48,617 nt of DNA from CADCVW01 sp035644935. GTDB lineage: Bacteria; Pseudomonadota; Alphaproteobacteria; Sphingomonadales; Sphingomonadaceae. Where the stretch lies: the NCBI GenBank assembly GCA_035644935.1, contig DASQNO010000117.1, positions 1 through 48,617 on the forward strand. Direction: 5' to 3'. Positions 16,419 to 25,008 of the stretch are shown piece by piece; the stretch's first letter is position 1, and each line of letters begins with the position of its first letter. Position numbers and translations under genes: made by a program. Under the pieces are notes generated by a model that had not been told where the DNA came from, made no database searches, and was given only the letters and a program-made list of their open reading frames with translations.

Positions 16419-17912
16419 ATGGTGGCTCACACCCTGCTTGCTTCGGGCACACGGCGCGGTGTAGGCCAACGCCTCTGGGAGGAGGCTGTAATCGTTTCTC
16501 TTAAGTGGCTTGCGCTGCTCGCTTTGCCGCTCGGCGTCGCGTCGGGTGCCCAGAACGCGTCGATGCCGTCGCTGCCGGGCGCCGACAGCGACCCGCTGCG
16601 CGTCGACATGGCGCGCGACCCGATATTGGCGCTCGCGCGGCGGCAGGCGGACCGGGGCTTGTTCCAGGACGTGGTCGCCAGCGCGGTCCGGCGCCATCCG
16701 GGAACCGCCGAAGCGCTGGCCGGGCGCCAGGAGGCGACCGCCGTGCTCGAGGAAGCGCGTGAGCGGCAGCTGCCGTCTATCGACCTTTCCGTAACATCTT
16801 ACCGCGTCCTTTCGCGCGAGTTTTCCAACGATCTGGAGAACATCGTCGAACGCTCGCGCCCCAACAGTCGCACGGACGCGATCGCGGCGGTCAACTACAC
16901 GCTGTTCGATTTTGGCGCCGGCGAGGCGCGGGTTCAGGCGGCGGGGGCGCGGCTGCGGGCTGCGGCGGCGGATGTCGAAACGGGGGCGGACCGCATCGCG
17001 CTGAACGCGGTTGCCGCATGGTATGACGTGTTCGCATTTCGCGCGCTGCTTGCGGTGGCGACGGGGGCGGTGCGCGACCAGGAAGGCCTGCGGGCCGACG
17101 TGCGCACGCGCATCGCGGGCGGCGCGTCCGCGGCGGGCGACGTCGCGCTTGTGGACAATTTCGTGGCGTCCGCAGGCACGCGGCTGGCTGAAATCCGGCG
17201 GCAACTTGCCAATGCGGAATCGCGCTACACCGAACTGGTCGGCGCGCCGCCGCCCGCAGACCTGGCGCGCGCGCCCGTTCCGGCCGTGCCGCGCAGCGAA
17301 CGGATCGAAGCGGAGCTGGCCGCGCGGCGGAGCCCCGCGGTGCGCGCGGCGACGCTGGCGGCGGAGGCGGCGCAGCAGGACGCGCAGGCGGTGCGCAGCG
17401 ACAACCTGCCGCAGATCGGCATCGGCCTCGACGCCGGTCGCTACGGCGTGTTCGAAAACGACCGCGATTACGACATCCGCGCGCGGGTGACGCTGCGCCA
17501 GCGCTTCTTCGGCGGCATCGATGCGCGGGCGCGGCAGGCGGCCGCGCGCGCGACAGGCGCGGAGGCGCGCGCGTCGCGCATCGGGGACGAGGCCGCGCGC
17601 GATGCATCCATCGCCTGGTCGGACGTCGCCGCGCTGGAACAGCAATTGGCAGCGCTGGAAGCCAGCTATATCGCAACGCGCCGCACGCGCGACGTCGTGG
17701 CGGCGCGGTTCTCCGCCTCCCGCGGCACGTTGTTCGACGTCGCCTCGGCGGAAAGCTCCTACTTCCAGACCGCCACTGCGTACATCCGCACGCTGAGCGA
17801 ACTCGATGCTGCGCGCTACGTTTTGCTGTCGCGCACGGGGACGCTGCTGCCGGCGCTAGGCATCGATGCGGTGCGTTTCGTGGATGTTCCGCACAACGGA
17901 ATCGTGCGATGA
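16419..17912 (+). CDS. TolC-family outer-membrane channel of a type I secretion system
   Basis: Outer-membrane exit duct of the type I secretion system encoded by this and the next two genes. The central part is the TolC repeat pattern of long, Ala/Arg-rich coiled coils broken by NYTLFDFGAGEAR in the first half and VTLRQRFFGGIDAR in the second. With ATG 16419 there are 497 residues and a hydrophobic signal-like segment LKWLALLALPLGVASGAQ at about 28-45, which is an unusually long n-region. A strong GGGAGGAGG ribosome-binding site at 16477-16485 precedes codon ATC at 16491, with no ATG, GTG or TTG at the right distance. The true start may therefore be ATC, or the ribosome-binding site may be chance. 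Confidence 0.85.
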   Translation: MVAHTLLASGTRRGVGQRLWEEAVIVSLKWLALLALPLGVASGAQNASMPSLPGADSDPLRVDMARDPILALARRQADRGLFQDVVASAVRRHPGTAEALAGRQEATAVLEEARERQLPSIDLSVTSYRVLSREFSNDLENIVERSRPNSRTDAIAAVNYTLFDFGAGEARVQAAGARLRAAAADVETGADRIALNAVAAWYDVFAFRALLAVATGAVRDQEGLRADVRTRIAGGASAAGDVALVDNFVASAGTRLAEIRRQLANAESRYTELVGAPPPADLARAPVPAVPRSERIEAELAARRSPAVRAATLAAEAAQQDAQAVRSDNLPQIGIGLDAGRYGVFENDRDYDIRARVTLRQRFFGGIDARARQAAARATGAEARASRIGDEAARDASIAWSDVAALEQQLAALEASYIATRRTRDVVAARFSASRGTLFDVASAESSYFQTATAYIRTLSELDAARYVLLSRTGTLLPALGIDAVRFVDVPHNGIVR

Positions 17913-17922
17913 CGGGCCACCG

Positions 17923-19659
17923 ATGAGCGACGACCTGATCCCAATCCCGCGCCGCCGCTTCGCGCCCTGGCTCATGGAGCCGATGCGCAAAAACCGGAGC
18001 GTCTACATTCGGGTCGCCGTCGCGGCCGTGATCATCAACATCTTCGGGCTGCTGACGGCCCTGTTCACGATGACGGTTTACGACCGCGTGCTGCCCAACA
18101 ACGCGACCTCATCGCTGGTTGCACTGTCGATCGGGTTGGCGATCGTGATCGTGTTCGACTTCGTCCTCAAGATGCTTCGCGCCTACTTCATCGACGTGGC
18201 GGGCGCCGACATCGACCGGGAAGTCGGCGGTTCCGTGTTCGCGAGGCTGCTGGCTATGCGCATGGAGCTCAAGCGGGGATCGACCGGCGCGCTGACCGGC
18301 ATGATGCGCGAGTTGGAGGCGCTTCGCGAATTCTTCGCATCGGCGACACTGACCGCGGTCGTGGACGTGCCGTTCATCGTGCTGACGCTGGCGATGGTAG
18401 CGTTGATCGGCGGCCAGGTCGTGCTGGTGCCGCTGGTTATCGTACCGTTGGTCGTCCTGGTCGGCTGGCTGACGCATCCGGCGATGGACCGGCTGGCCGC
18501 GCAGTCGATGAACGAAGGTCTGCTCAAGCAATCGGTGCTGGTGGAAACGATCGGCGGGCTGGAGACGGTCAAGGCGGCTGGCGCGGGGCCGCTGCTGGCC
18601 GGCCGCTGGCTGCAGGCGGTGGAGCAGCAGTCGGACAGTTCGCTGCGCCAGCGACTGATATCCACGATCGGCGTCACCGCAGCGACGACGGGCGGCACGA
18701 TCGCCTTTGCGGGTATCGTCATCGTCGGCGTCGGCCTTATCGCCACCAACGACCTGACGATGGGCGGGCTGATCGCCTGTTCGATCCTGGGCGGGCGCGC
18801 GATGGCGCCGCTGGCGCAGATCTCCCAACTGCTGTCGCGGCTGTCCGCCACGCGCACCGCATACCGTCAGCTGAACGAGTTGATGCGCAGGCCAGCCGAG
18901 GGTCCCGCGGGCGAGGCCCTGAAGCTTGGCCGAGTCAAGGGGCGCATCGAATTCAAGAGCGTCGATTTCCGCTATCCGGGCGCCGCGGAGAAGGCGCTGG
19001 ACGGGGTGAGCTTCACGATCCAGCCTGGCGAGCACGTTGCGATCCTGGGCCGCGTGGGCTCCGGCAAGTCGACGGTCGCGCGGCTGATCCTTGGCCTGTA
19101 CCCGCCCGAGGACGGCCTGATCATGGTCGACGGCACCGACATCCGGCAGATGGACCCGGAATCGCTGCGCTCCAACATCGGCGCGGCGCTGCAGGAAAGC
19201 GTGCTGCTGACGGGGTCCGTCCGCGACAATATCATGCTCGGGCGCGCCGGGATCGACGACGAGGCGATGATTCGCGCCGCGCAGATTTCGGGCACGCACG
19301 AATTCATGGGACAGATCGTCAACGGCTACGACCTGCGGCTGGCCGATCGTGGCGAGGGCCTGTCGGGCGGGCAGCGGCAGTCGATCGCGGTTGCCCGCGC
19401 GCTCGCCGGCCAGCCCCCGGTGATGCTGTTCGACGAGCCGTCGAGCGCGATGGATTCGCAAACGGAAACGGCGCTGATCGCGCGCCTGCGCGTCGAGCTG
19501 CAGGATCGTACGTTCGTGCTGATCACGCACCGGCCGCCGCTGCTCGCCCTGTGCGATCGCGTGATCCTGCTCGACCGCGGGCGGGTGATGCTCGACGGTC
19601 CGCGCGACGAGGTGCTCAAGAAGATCAGCGGTCCGCGGCCGGCGGAGCGCGCGGCATGA
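17923..19659 (+). CDS. Type I secretion ABC exporter (permease/ATPase)
   Basis: Inner-membrane ATPase that drives substrate out through the HlyD-like adaptor and TolC-like duct. It has 578 residues with six membrane segments in residues 28-290 and a nucleotide-binding domain after about 340. Walker A is GRVGSGKST (376-384), signature GEGLSGGQRQS, Walker B VMLFDEPSSAMD, and the H-loop ITHRP. It has no N-terminal C39 peptidase or C39-like domain, as in the LapB/LssB/PrtD class that exports RTX-type proteins uncleaved. ATG 17923 is 11 bases after the TolC gene. The stop overlaps the HlyD start (ATGA). Confidence 0.9.
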   Translation: MSDDLIPIPRRRFAPWLMEPMRKNRSVYIRVAVAAVIINIFGLLTALFTMTVYDRVLPNNATSSLVALSIGLAIVIVFDFVLKMLRAYFIDVAGADIDREVGGSVFARLLAMRMELKRGSTGALTGMMRELEALREFFASATLTAVVDVPFIVLTLAMVALIGGQVVLVPLVIVPLVVLVGWLTHPAMDRLAAQSMNEGLLKQSVLVETIGGLETVKAAGAGPLLAGRWLQAVEQQSDSSLRQRLISTIGVTAATTGGTIAFAGIVIVGVGLIATNDLTMGGLIACSILGGRAMAPLAQISQLLSRLSATRTAYRQLNELMRRPAEGPAGEALKLGRVKGRIEFKSVDFRYPGAAEKALDGVSFTIQPGEHVAILGRVGSGKSTVARLILGLYPPEDGLIMVDGTDIRQMDPESLRSNIGAALQESVLLTGSVRDNIMLGRAGIDDEAMIRAAQISGTHEFMGQIVNGYDLRLADRGEGLSGGQRQSIAVARALAGQPPVMLFDEPSSAMDSQTETALIARLRVELQDRTFVLITHRPPLLALCDRVILLDRGRVMLDGPRDEVLKKISGPRPAERAA

Positions 19660-20960
19660 ACGCGCACGTCCCCCTCGAGGAGCGCGCACGCCGCGTCCGT
19701 CCGCGCGACGCCTCCAGCGTTTTGCTGTGGGGCACGGCCTTGTTCTTCGTCGTCTTCGTCGTGTGGGCGGCGCTGACCGAGCTTGACCGGACGGTGCGCG
19801 GCGCAGGGCGGGTGGTGGCGAGTTCGCAGCTGCAGGTCGTGTCCAACCTGGAAGGCGGAATCGTCGAGGCCATTTTCGTGCGCACGGGCCAGCTGGTGCA
19901 GCGCGGCGCCGAGCTGGTGCGGCTGGACCAGACGCAGAGCGGGTCGGATTTCGGCAGTGGCCAGGCGGCGCTGAACGCGCTGGGCGCCAAGATCGCGCGC
20001 CTTAAGGCGGAGGTTGCGGGGCGTGAGCCGGTCTATCCCAGGCCTAGCGATCGCGCCTCGGCCGAGCAGATCGAGATCGAGCGCGCGCTGCATATGTCGC
20101 GCATGGCGGAGCTGGCGAGCCTGACCAGCGGCGCGCGGGCGCGCACGGCGGGTGCTGAACGGGCTGTCGCCGAAGCTGAAGCCGCGTACCAGTCGCGGCT
20201 GTCGTCGCTCGCCGGGCAACGCGCGCAGATTGCGATCATCCGGCCGCTGGTCGATCGCGGCATCGAGCCCCGCATGCAACTGGCGCAGCTGGAAAGCGCC
20301 GCCGCGGTGGCAGCCAGCGACGCCGCCGCCGCCGCGGCCGCGCGGGCACGGGCAGTCTCCGCCGTGGGCGAAGCGCGGGCGTCGGCGGCGCAGATCGCGC
20401 AGGACTGGCGCGCGAGGGCGGCGGCGGAATTCGCGACGGCCCAGGCCGAACTGTCCGCACGGCGGAGCGCGATGCCGGCTCTGGCGGAGCGAGTCGAGCG
20501 GACGATCGTTCGCGCGCCGCTCGCGGGACGCGTCAACCGGGTGCTCGTCACCACGGTGGGTGGGTCGATCGCACCCGGCGCGCCGCTGGTGGAGATCGTG
20601 CCCAGCCAGGAAAGCCTCGTCATCGAGGCGAAAGTCCGCGCACAGGACATCGCGTCCGTCCGGCTCGACCAGCCGGCGCGCGTCGAGGTGACCGCCTACG
20701 ACCCGTCGATCTACGGCGGGCTCCCCGGAACGGTGATCGCGATATCGCCCGACGCGCTCGTCGACGAACAGACCCGCGAGAGCTTCTACACCGTTCAGGT
20801 GCGCACGCTCGCCAATGCCCTGGTCGACAAAGCCGGACGACGACTACCGATTGGGCCGGGCATGGTCGCCAACGTCAACCTGATTGGGGACAAGCGAACC
20901 GTGCTCGAGTATATATTGTCGCCGATCACGCGGCTGCAGGAGACGGCGTTCCGCGAATAG
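19656..20960 (+). CDS. HlyD-family type I secretion periplasmic adaptor
   Basis: Membrane-fusion protein joining the ABC exporter to the outer-membrane duct. It has 434 residues: a cytoplasmic N-terminus, one membrane segment at about 24-42, a lipoyl-like half-motif VSNLEGGIVEAIFVRTGQ, a long Ala/Arg/Glu-rich coiled-coil hairpin (about 110-270), and the second half lipoyl plus beta-barrel with IVRAPLAGRVN and GMVANVNLI. The ATG overlaps the exporter stop, so the trio is one operon. No RTX-repeat or other type I substrate is seen within the window, so the cargo is unknown. Confidence 0.9.
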   Translation: MNAHVPLEERARRVRPRDASSVLLWGTALFFVVFVVWAALTELDRTVRGAGRVVASSQLQVVSNLEGGIVEAIFVRTGQLVQRGAELVRLDQTQSGSDFGSGQAALNALGAKIARLKAEVAGREPVYPRPSDRASAEQIEIERALHMSRMAELASLTSGARARTAGAERAVAEAEAAYQSRLSSLAGQRAQIAIIRPLVDRGIEPRMQLAQLESAAAVAASDAAAAAAARARAVSAVGEARASAAQIAQDWRARAAAEFATAQAELSARRSAMPALAERVERTIVRAPLAGRVNRVLVTTVGGSIAPGAPLVEIVPSQESLVIEAKVRAQDIASVRLDQPARVEVTAYDPSIYGGLPGTVIAISPDALVDEQTRESFYTVQVRTLANALVDKAGRRLPIGPGMVANVNLIGDKRTVLEYILSPITRLQETAFRE

Positions 20961-21140
20961 CGGTGGCCTAAGGCGTCGGGCAGCCCATGGGCGCCTCAAC
21001 CCCGCCTTCTCGGAACTGGAAAACGTGGCCGGAATCGCGTAGTTGTTACATGCGCCGGATCGGTGGCCGCGGTGATCCGTTCAGGCGTCGTTCCGACCGC
21101 GGCGTTTAGCCGCGCCACAACAAAAGGGGAGTCTGGTTCA

Positions 21141-22406
21141 GTGCAGCGTCGCGTGGGTACTTTCTTGCTGGCGTCGACCGCCGCTCTCGCGGCGACGACC
21201 GCGCTCGCCCAGACCGCGGTGAAGCCGACCGCGGCCGAGGCGAAGGCGGCGACGACGACGACCGCCGATCCGCAGGGCGTGCTCAAGGGATCCGACATGG
21301 CCGACGCGCCGCCGCCCAAGGCGCTTCCGGCGCCGCCGCCGATCGCGGTCGCCTGGGACATCGAGGACGCCAAGCAGCTCCTATCGATGATCAAGGACGC
21401 GCCGGGCGAGGGACTCGACACCAAGGATTACCAACACGACGCGCTGGTCGCCGCGATCGCCGGGGGCGAGGGCGAACCGCTGAACACTGTGGCGAACAAG
21501 GCGGCGCTGCAGTTGGCGCGCGATTTCGCCTTCGGCAGGCTAACGGGCGACAAGGCCAAGTTCCAGTGGTTCATCGAACGCTCCGCCAACGAGGCGTACA
21601 TGCTGCCGGCGGGGCTCGCCGAGGCGGTCAAGACCGATACAGTGGCCGAGTGGATCGGGGCGCAGCGGCCGCAGAACCGGCATTACGCCGCCATGCGCAC
21701 CGCGCTCGCGGAGACGACGGACAAGGCCACCCGCGACATGCTGCGCGCCAACATGGAGCGGTGGCGCTGGATGCCTCGGACGCTCGGCACCGACTACGTC
21801 TACGTCAACGTGCCGACCTATCAATTGTGGGTCGTGCAGAGCGGCAAGATCTCCGCGATCCACAACGTCGTGGTCGGCGCCAAGGCCACGCCGACGCCGC
21901 AACTCGCGGTGCCGGCCGGCGCGGTGACGGCCAATCCTTCGTGGCACGTGCCGCAGAGCATCATCAAGTCGTCCGGCCTCCGCCCGGGCGTCGGCGGTTA
22001 CGAATACAAGCCGGACGGGCGGGGCGGCTATCTGGTGCGTCAGCTTCCCGGGCCGAAGAACGCGCTCGGCAAGATGAAGGTCGAGATGTACAACCCGCAC
22101 GCCATCTACCTGCACGACACGCCCGCCAAGGCGCTGTTCGCCAAGCCGATGCGCGCGGCGAGCCACGGCTGCATTCGCGTCCAGTACATCGATCAGCTCG
22201 CGGCACGCCTGGCGGGCGAGGAGCTGCTGCCCGCGCTGCAAAAGGCGCAGGCGCAGCCCAAGACCGTGACGCTGCCGCTCAAGAAGAACTGGCCCGTCTG
22301 GCTAGTCTACTTCACCGCCGAGCAGGACGCGGACGGCAAGCTGGTCAAGCTCAGCGACCCGTACGGCCGCGATGCGCAGGTGGTGAAGGCCTTGGACGCC
22401 GCTTGA
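21141..22406 (+). CDS. L,D-transpeptidase (YcbB-like)
   Basis: Periplasmic enzyme of the YkuD fold that makes 3-3 cross-links in peptidoglycan, or attaches proteins to it. From GTG 21141 it has 421 residues: signal peptide ending AALAATTALAQ, an Ala/Thr/Pro-rich linker, a helical YcbB-type scaffold and a C-terminal catalytic domain with the motif HDTPAKALF... ASHGCIRV, where Cys and the preceding His are the catalytic pair. A GGGGAG ribosome-binding site lies about eight bases before the start; an upstream in-frame ATG at 21063 would add 26 residues ahead of the signal and is rejected. Confidence 0.88.
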   Translation: MQRRVGTFLLASTAALAATTALAQTAVKPTAAEAKAATTTTADPQGVLKGSDMADAPPPKALPAPPPIAVAWDIEDAKQLLSMIKDAPGEGLDTKDYQHDALVAAIAGGEGEPLNTVANKAALQLARDFAFGRLTGDKAKFQWFIERSANEAYMLPAGLAEAVKTDTVAEWIGAQRPQNRHYAAMRTALAETTDKATRDMLRANMERWRWMPRTLGTDYVYVNVPTYQLWVVQSGKISAIHNVVVGAKATPTPQLAVPAGAVTANPSWHVPQSIIKSSGLRPGVGGYEYKPDGRGGYLVRQLPGPKNALGKMKVEMYNPHAIYLHDTPAKALFAKPMRAASHGCIRVQYIDQLAARLAGEELLPALQKAQAQPKTVTLPLKKNWPVWLVYFTAEQDADGKLVKLSDPYGRDAQVVKALDAA

Positions 22407-22548
22407 CCACGGACGCACGACGAAGCGTGGCAGCGATACGTCGTAGCCTTGCCTTAATTATGCTTCCGCTCTGCTGGGGTTCAGCCGCTTGTGTTACAGT
22501 CAGGTCTGTTTAGGGGTCGGAGAACGTGGTTTGAAGGAAGCTGAGATC

Positions 22549-23202
22549 ATGGCCGGGGAGACCCGGCGCGGGTTTCTCAAGGCCGGTCTCGTGGCAGCCG
22601 CCGGGTTGACGATCGGCTCGGGGGCGCAAGCGGCGGGGCCGTTGATGCCGGCCGTGTTGAACCTGCCGCGGCGTTTCGAACCGGGCGTGGGTGTCGTGCG
22701 TCCTGAACTTCTGGCGCGCGCGCGCGCGGCGCTGGCGCAGCACGGGAACCGGGTCTCGCGGCCGGAACTAGTGGGTATCGCGGATTATACCAGGCAATCG
22801 GCACAGTCCCGTTTCCACCTCGTCGACATGATCGGCGGGCGCGTCACGAGCTTTCTCGTCGCGCACGGCAGGGGTTCCGATCCCGATCATAGCGGCTGGG
22901 TGCAGTATTTCTCCAACGAAGTCGGCTCTCTCGCTTCATCGCGCGGGGCCTATGTCACGGGCGAACGCTATACCGGCAAGTACGGCTTGTCATTGCGGTT
23001 GTCCGGGCTCGATTACTCAAACAGCAATGCGTTCGAACGGGCGATCGTGGTGCACGGCGCTTCCTACGTCAGCGAGCGGATGATCCAGGATCACGGCAAG
23101 CTCGGGCGCAGCGAGGGCTGCTTCGCGGTGCCCGAGAAGGACCTCTACGCCGTGCTGGCGCGGCTGACGCCGGGGCACATGATCTTCGCCGACAAGGCGT
23201 AA
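22549..23202 (+). CDS. L,D-transpeptidase-like protein of the YkuD_2 family, Tat-exported
   Basis: A 217-residue protein of the murein L,D-transpeptidase catalytic-domain family. The signal is Tat-type, RRGFLKAG followed by a hydrophobic stretch ending in AQAA. The catalytic pattern is HGASYVSERMIQDHGKLGRSEGCFAV, with the conserved GRSxGC that carries the active Cys. It is distinct from the YcbB-like protein just upstream but belongs to the same fold class. ATG 22549 has an AAGGAAG ribosome-binding site. Nothing links it specifically to the secretion genes. Confidence 0.85.
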   Translation: MAGETRRGFLKAGLVAAAGLTIGSGAQAAGPLMPAVLNLPRRFEPGVGVVRPELLARARAALAQHGNRVSRPELVGIADYTRQSAQSRFHLVDMIGGRVTSFLVAHGRGSDPDHSGWVQYFSNEVGSLASSRGAYVTGERYTGKYGLSLRLSGLDYSNSNAFERAIVVHGASYVSERMIQDHGKLGRSEGCFAVPEKDLYAVLARLTPGHMIFADKA

Positions 23203-23324
23203 CGCCTACACCACTTCCGCGCGTACCCTGACGCTGCGGCCCTTGTCTCCCGCGCGCGCTTCGCGCATCGCGCTCCTGCCGATCACCGCCGGTTCAACAG
23301 GCGGGACGTGCAGGGGAGGGATCG

Positions 23325-24950
23325 ATGGCGACCGCCGCCGCAACGCGTGACGAAGAGCCGGTGGTGGACGCCAGGCGGGTCCGCCTGGTGATCATCTCCT
23401 CCTCGCTCGGCACCGTGTTCGAGTGGTACGATTTCTTCGTGTACGGCACGCTGGCGGTGCTGATCGCAAAGTTGTTCTTCCCGGCGGCGAGCGAGGGGGC
23501 GGGGCTTCTTCTCGCGCTGGCGACTTTTGGCGCCGGCTTCGGCGTCAGGCCGCTGGGTGCGATCCTGTTCGGGGTGCTGGGCGACCGGCTGGGGCGCAAG
23601 CACACGTTCCTGGCGACTATCACGCTGATGGGACTGGCGACCGCCGCCGTCGGCTTTCTGCCGACCTACGCCGATATCGGCATATGGGCGCCGATCCTGC
23701 TCGTCGTCTGCCGCCTGCTGCAGGGCCTGGCGCTGGGCGGCGAATATGGCGGCGCGGCGATCTACGTTGCCGAACATGCGCCGCGCAACAAGCGCGGCTT
23801 CTATACCAGCTTCATCCAGGCGAGCGTGGTCGGCGGCTTCCTGCTCAGCCTGGCCGTGGTCCTGATCTCCAACGCGTTCGTCGATCCGGCGGCTTGGGAG
23901 GCGTGGGGCTGGCGCATCCCGTTCCTGTTCTCGCTCGTCCTGCTCGCGATATCGCTATGGATGCGGCTCAAGCTGTCGGAAAGTCCGGTGTTCAAGGCGA
24001 TGAAAGAAGCGGGCGAAACCGCGCGCAATCCGCTGGCCGAAAGCTTCAACAGCTGGGCGCGCATCAAGCTGATCCTGGTGGCGCTGTTCGGCATCGCCGC
24101 CGGACTCACCGTCATCTGGTACACCGCGCAGTTCCAAGCGCTCTACTTTCTCCAGAACACGCTGCGTATCGACGACACGTCGGCGCGGATGATCGTCGGG
24201 TTGGGCGCGGTTTTCAGCCTGTTCTGGTTCATCCTGTTCGGCTGGCTGTCCGACCGCATCGGCCGCAAGCCGCCGATCGTCGCCGGCTACGCGCTGACGA
24301 TCCTGCTCATGTTCCCCTTGTTTCACTTGATGGCCAACGCCGCCAATCCGCAACTGGCGGCGGCGATGACCGCCAACCCGGTGGTCGTGCGGGGAAGCGA
24401 CTGCACCTTCGATCCGTTCGCGACCAAGGGCCAGGCGACGCCGTGCGGTCGCGTCCTCGACATTCTGTCGAAAAAGGGCGTCGCTTACGACACGGTGGAA
24501 GGCGGGGCTGCCGCCGCGGCCCCCGTTGTCACGATCGGCGCGATCCAGGTCGACGCCAATGACCCGGCAGCGCTCGACGCGGGGCTCGCCGCCGCGGGGT
24601 ACAAGCTGGAGAAGACGACCCCCCCGTGGTCGCGCGGGTGGAAGATCGTCGCGGCGATCGTCGCCATCGGCTTCCTGTCGGGAATGACCTATGGCCCGGT
24701 TGCCGCATTGCTGGTCGAACTCTTCCCCGCGCGGATCCGCTACACGTCGATGTCGATCCCGTATCATATCGGCACCGGCTATTTCGGCGGCTTTCTGCCC
24801 TTCATCAGCCAGTACATCGTCGCGCGCACGGGCGATCCGTTCGCGGGGCTTTGGTACACGATCGGAGTGGTCGCAATGGCGCTCGTCGTGACGCTGATCT
24901 GGCTTCCTGAAACCTCCGGCCGCGACCTGCGGGAGATCGACACCGCCTGA
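23325..24950 (+). CDS. MFS transporter of the metabolite:H+ symporter (MHS) type with a large loop
   Basis: Inner-membrane secondary transporter of 541 residues with the twelve-segment MFS layout. Motif A is GDRLGRKHT (about 86-94) and the cytoplasmic repeat is SDRIGRKPP (309-317). FEWYDFFVYGTLA near the start is the MHS-family signature. Between segments, residues 338-440 form a soluble loop of about 100 residues with two Cys (360 and 374), much larger than the usual loop. The substrate cannot be read; relatives carry organic acids or osmolytes. A GGGGAGGG ribosome-binding site precedes the start. Confidence 0.9.
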   Translation: MATAAATRDEEPVVDARRVRLVIISSSLGTVFEWYDFFVYGTLAVLIAKLFFPAASEGAGLLLALATFGAGFGVRPLGAILFGVLGDRLGRKHTFLATITLMGLATAAVGFLPTYADIGIWAPILLVVCRLLQGLALGGEYGGAAIYVAEHAPRNKRGFYTSFIQASVVGGFLLSLAVVLISNAFVDPAAWEAWGWRIPFLFSLVLLAISLWMRLKLSESPVFKAMKEAGETARNPLAESFNSWARIKLILVALFGIAAGLTVIWYTAQFQALYFLQNTLRIDDTSARMIVGLGAVFSLFWFILFGWLSDRIGRKPPIVAGYALTILLMFPLFHLMANAANPQLAAAMTANPVVVRGSDCTFDPFATKGQATPCGRVLDILSKKGVAYDTVEGGAAAAAPVVTIGAIQVDANDPAALDAGLAAAGYKLEKTTPPWSRGWKIVAAIVAIGFLSGMTYGPVAALLVELFPARIRYTSMSIPYHIGTGYFGGFLPFISQYIVARTGDPFAGLWYTIGVVAMALVVTLIWLPETSGRDLREIDTA

Positions 24951-25008
24951 CGTCAGGCGCGTGAACGCGAACTCGACTAGGCTCGCACGCGCGGCTAACG
25001 CTGGGGCA

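Noticed and set aside
21000..21062. EcfG promoter for the L,D-transpeptidase (GGAAC near 21014)
   Set aside because: No CGTT at the 16- or 17-base spacing.
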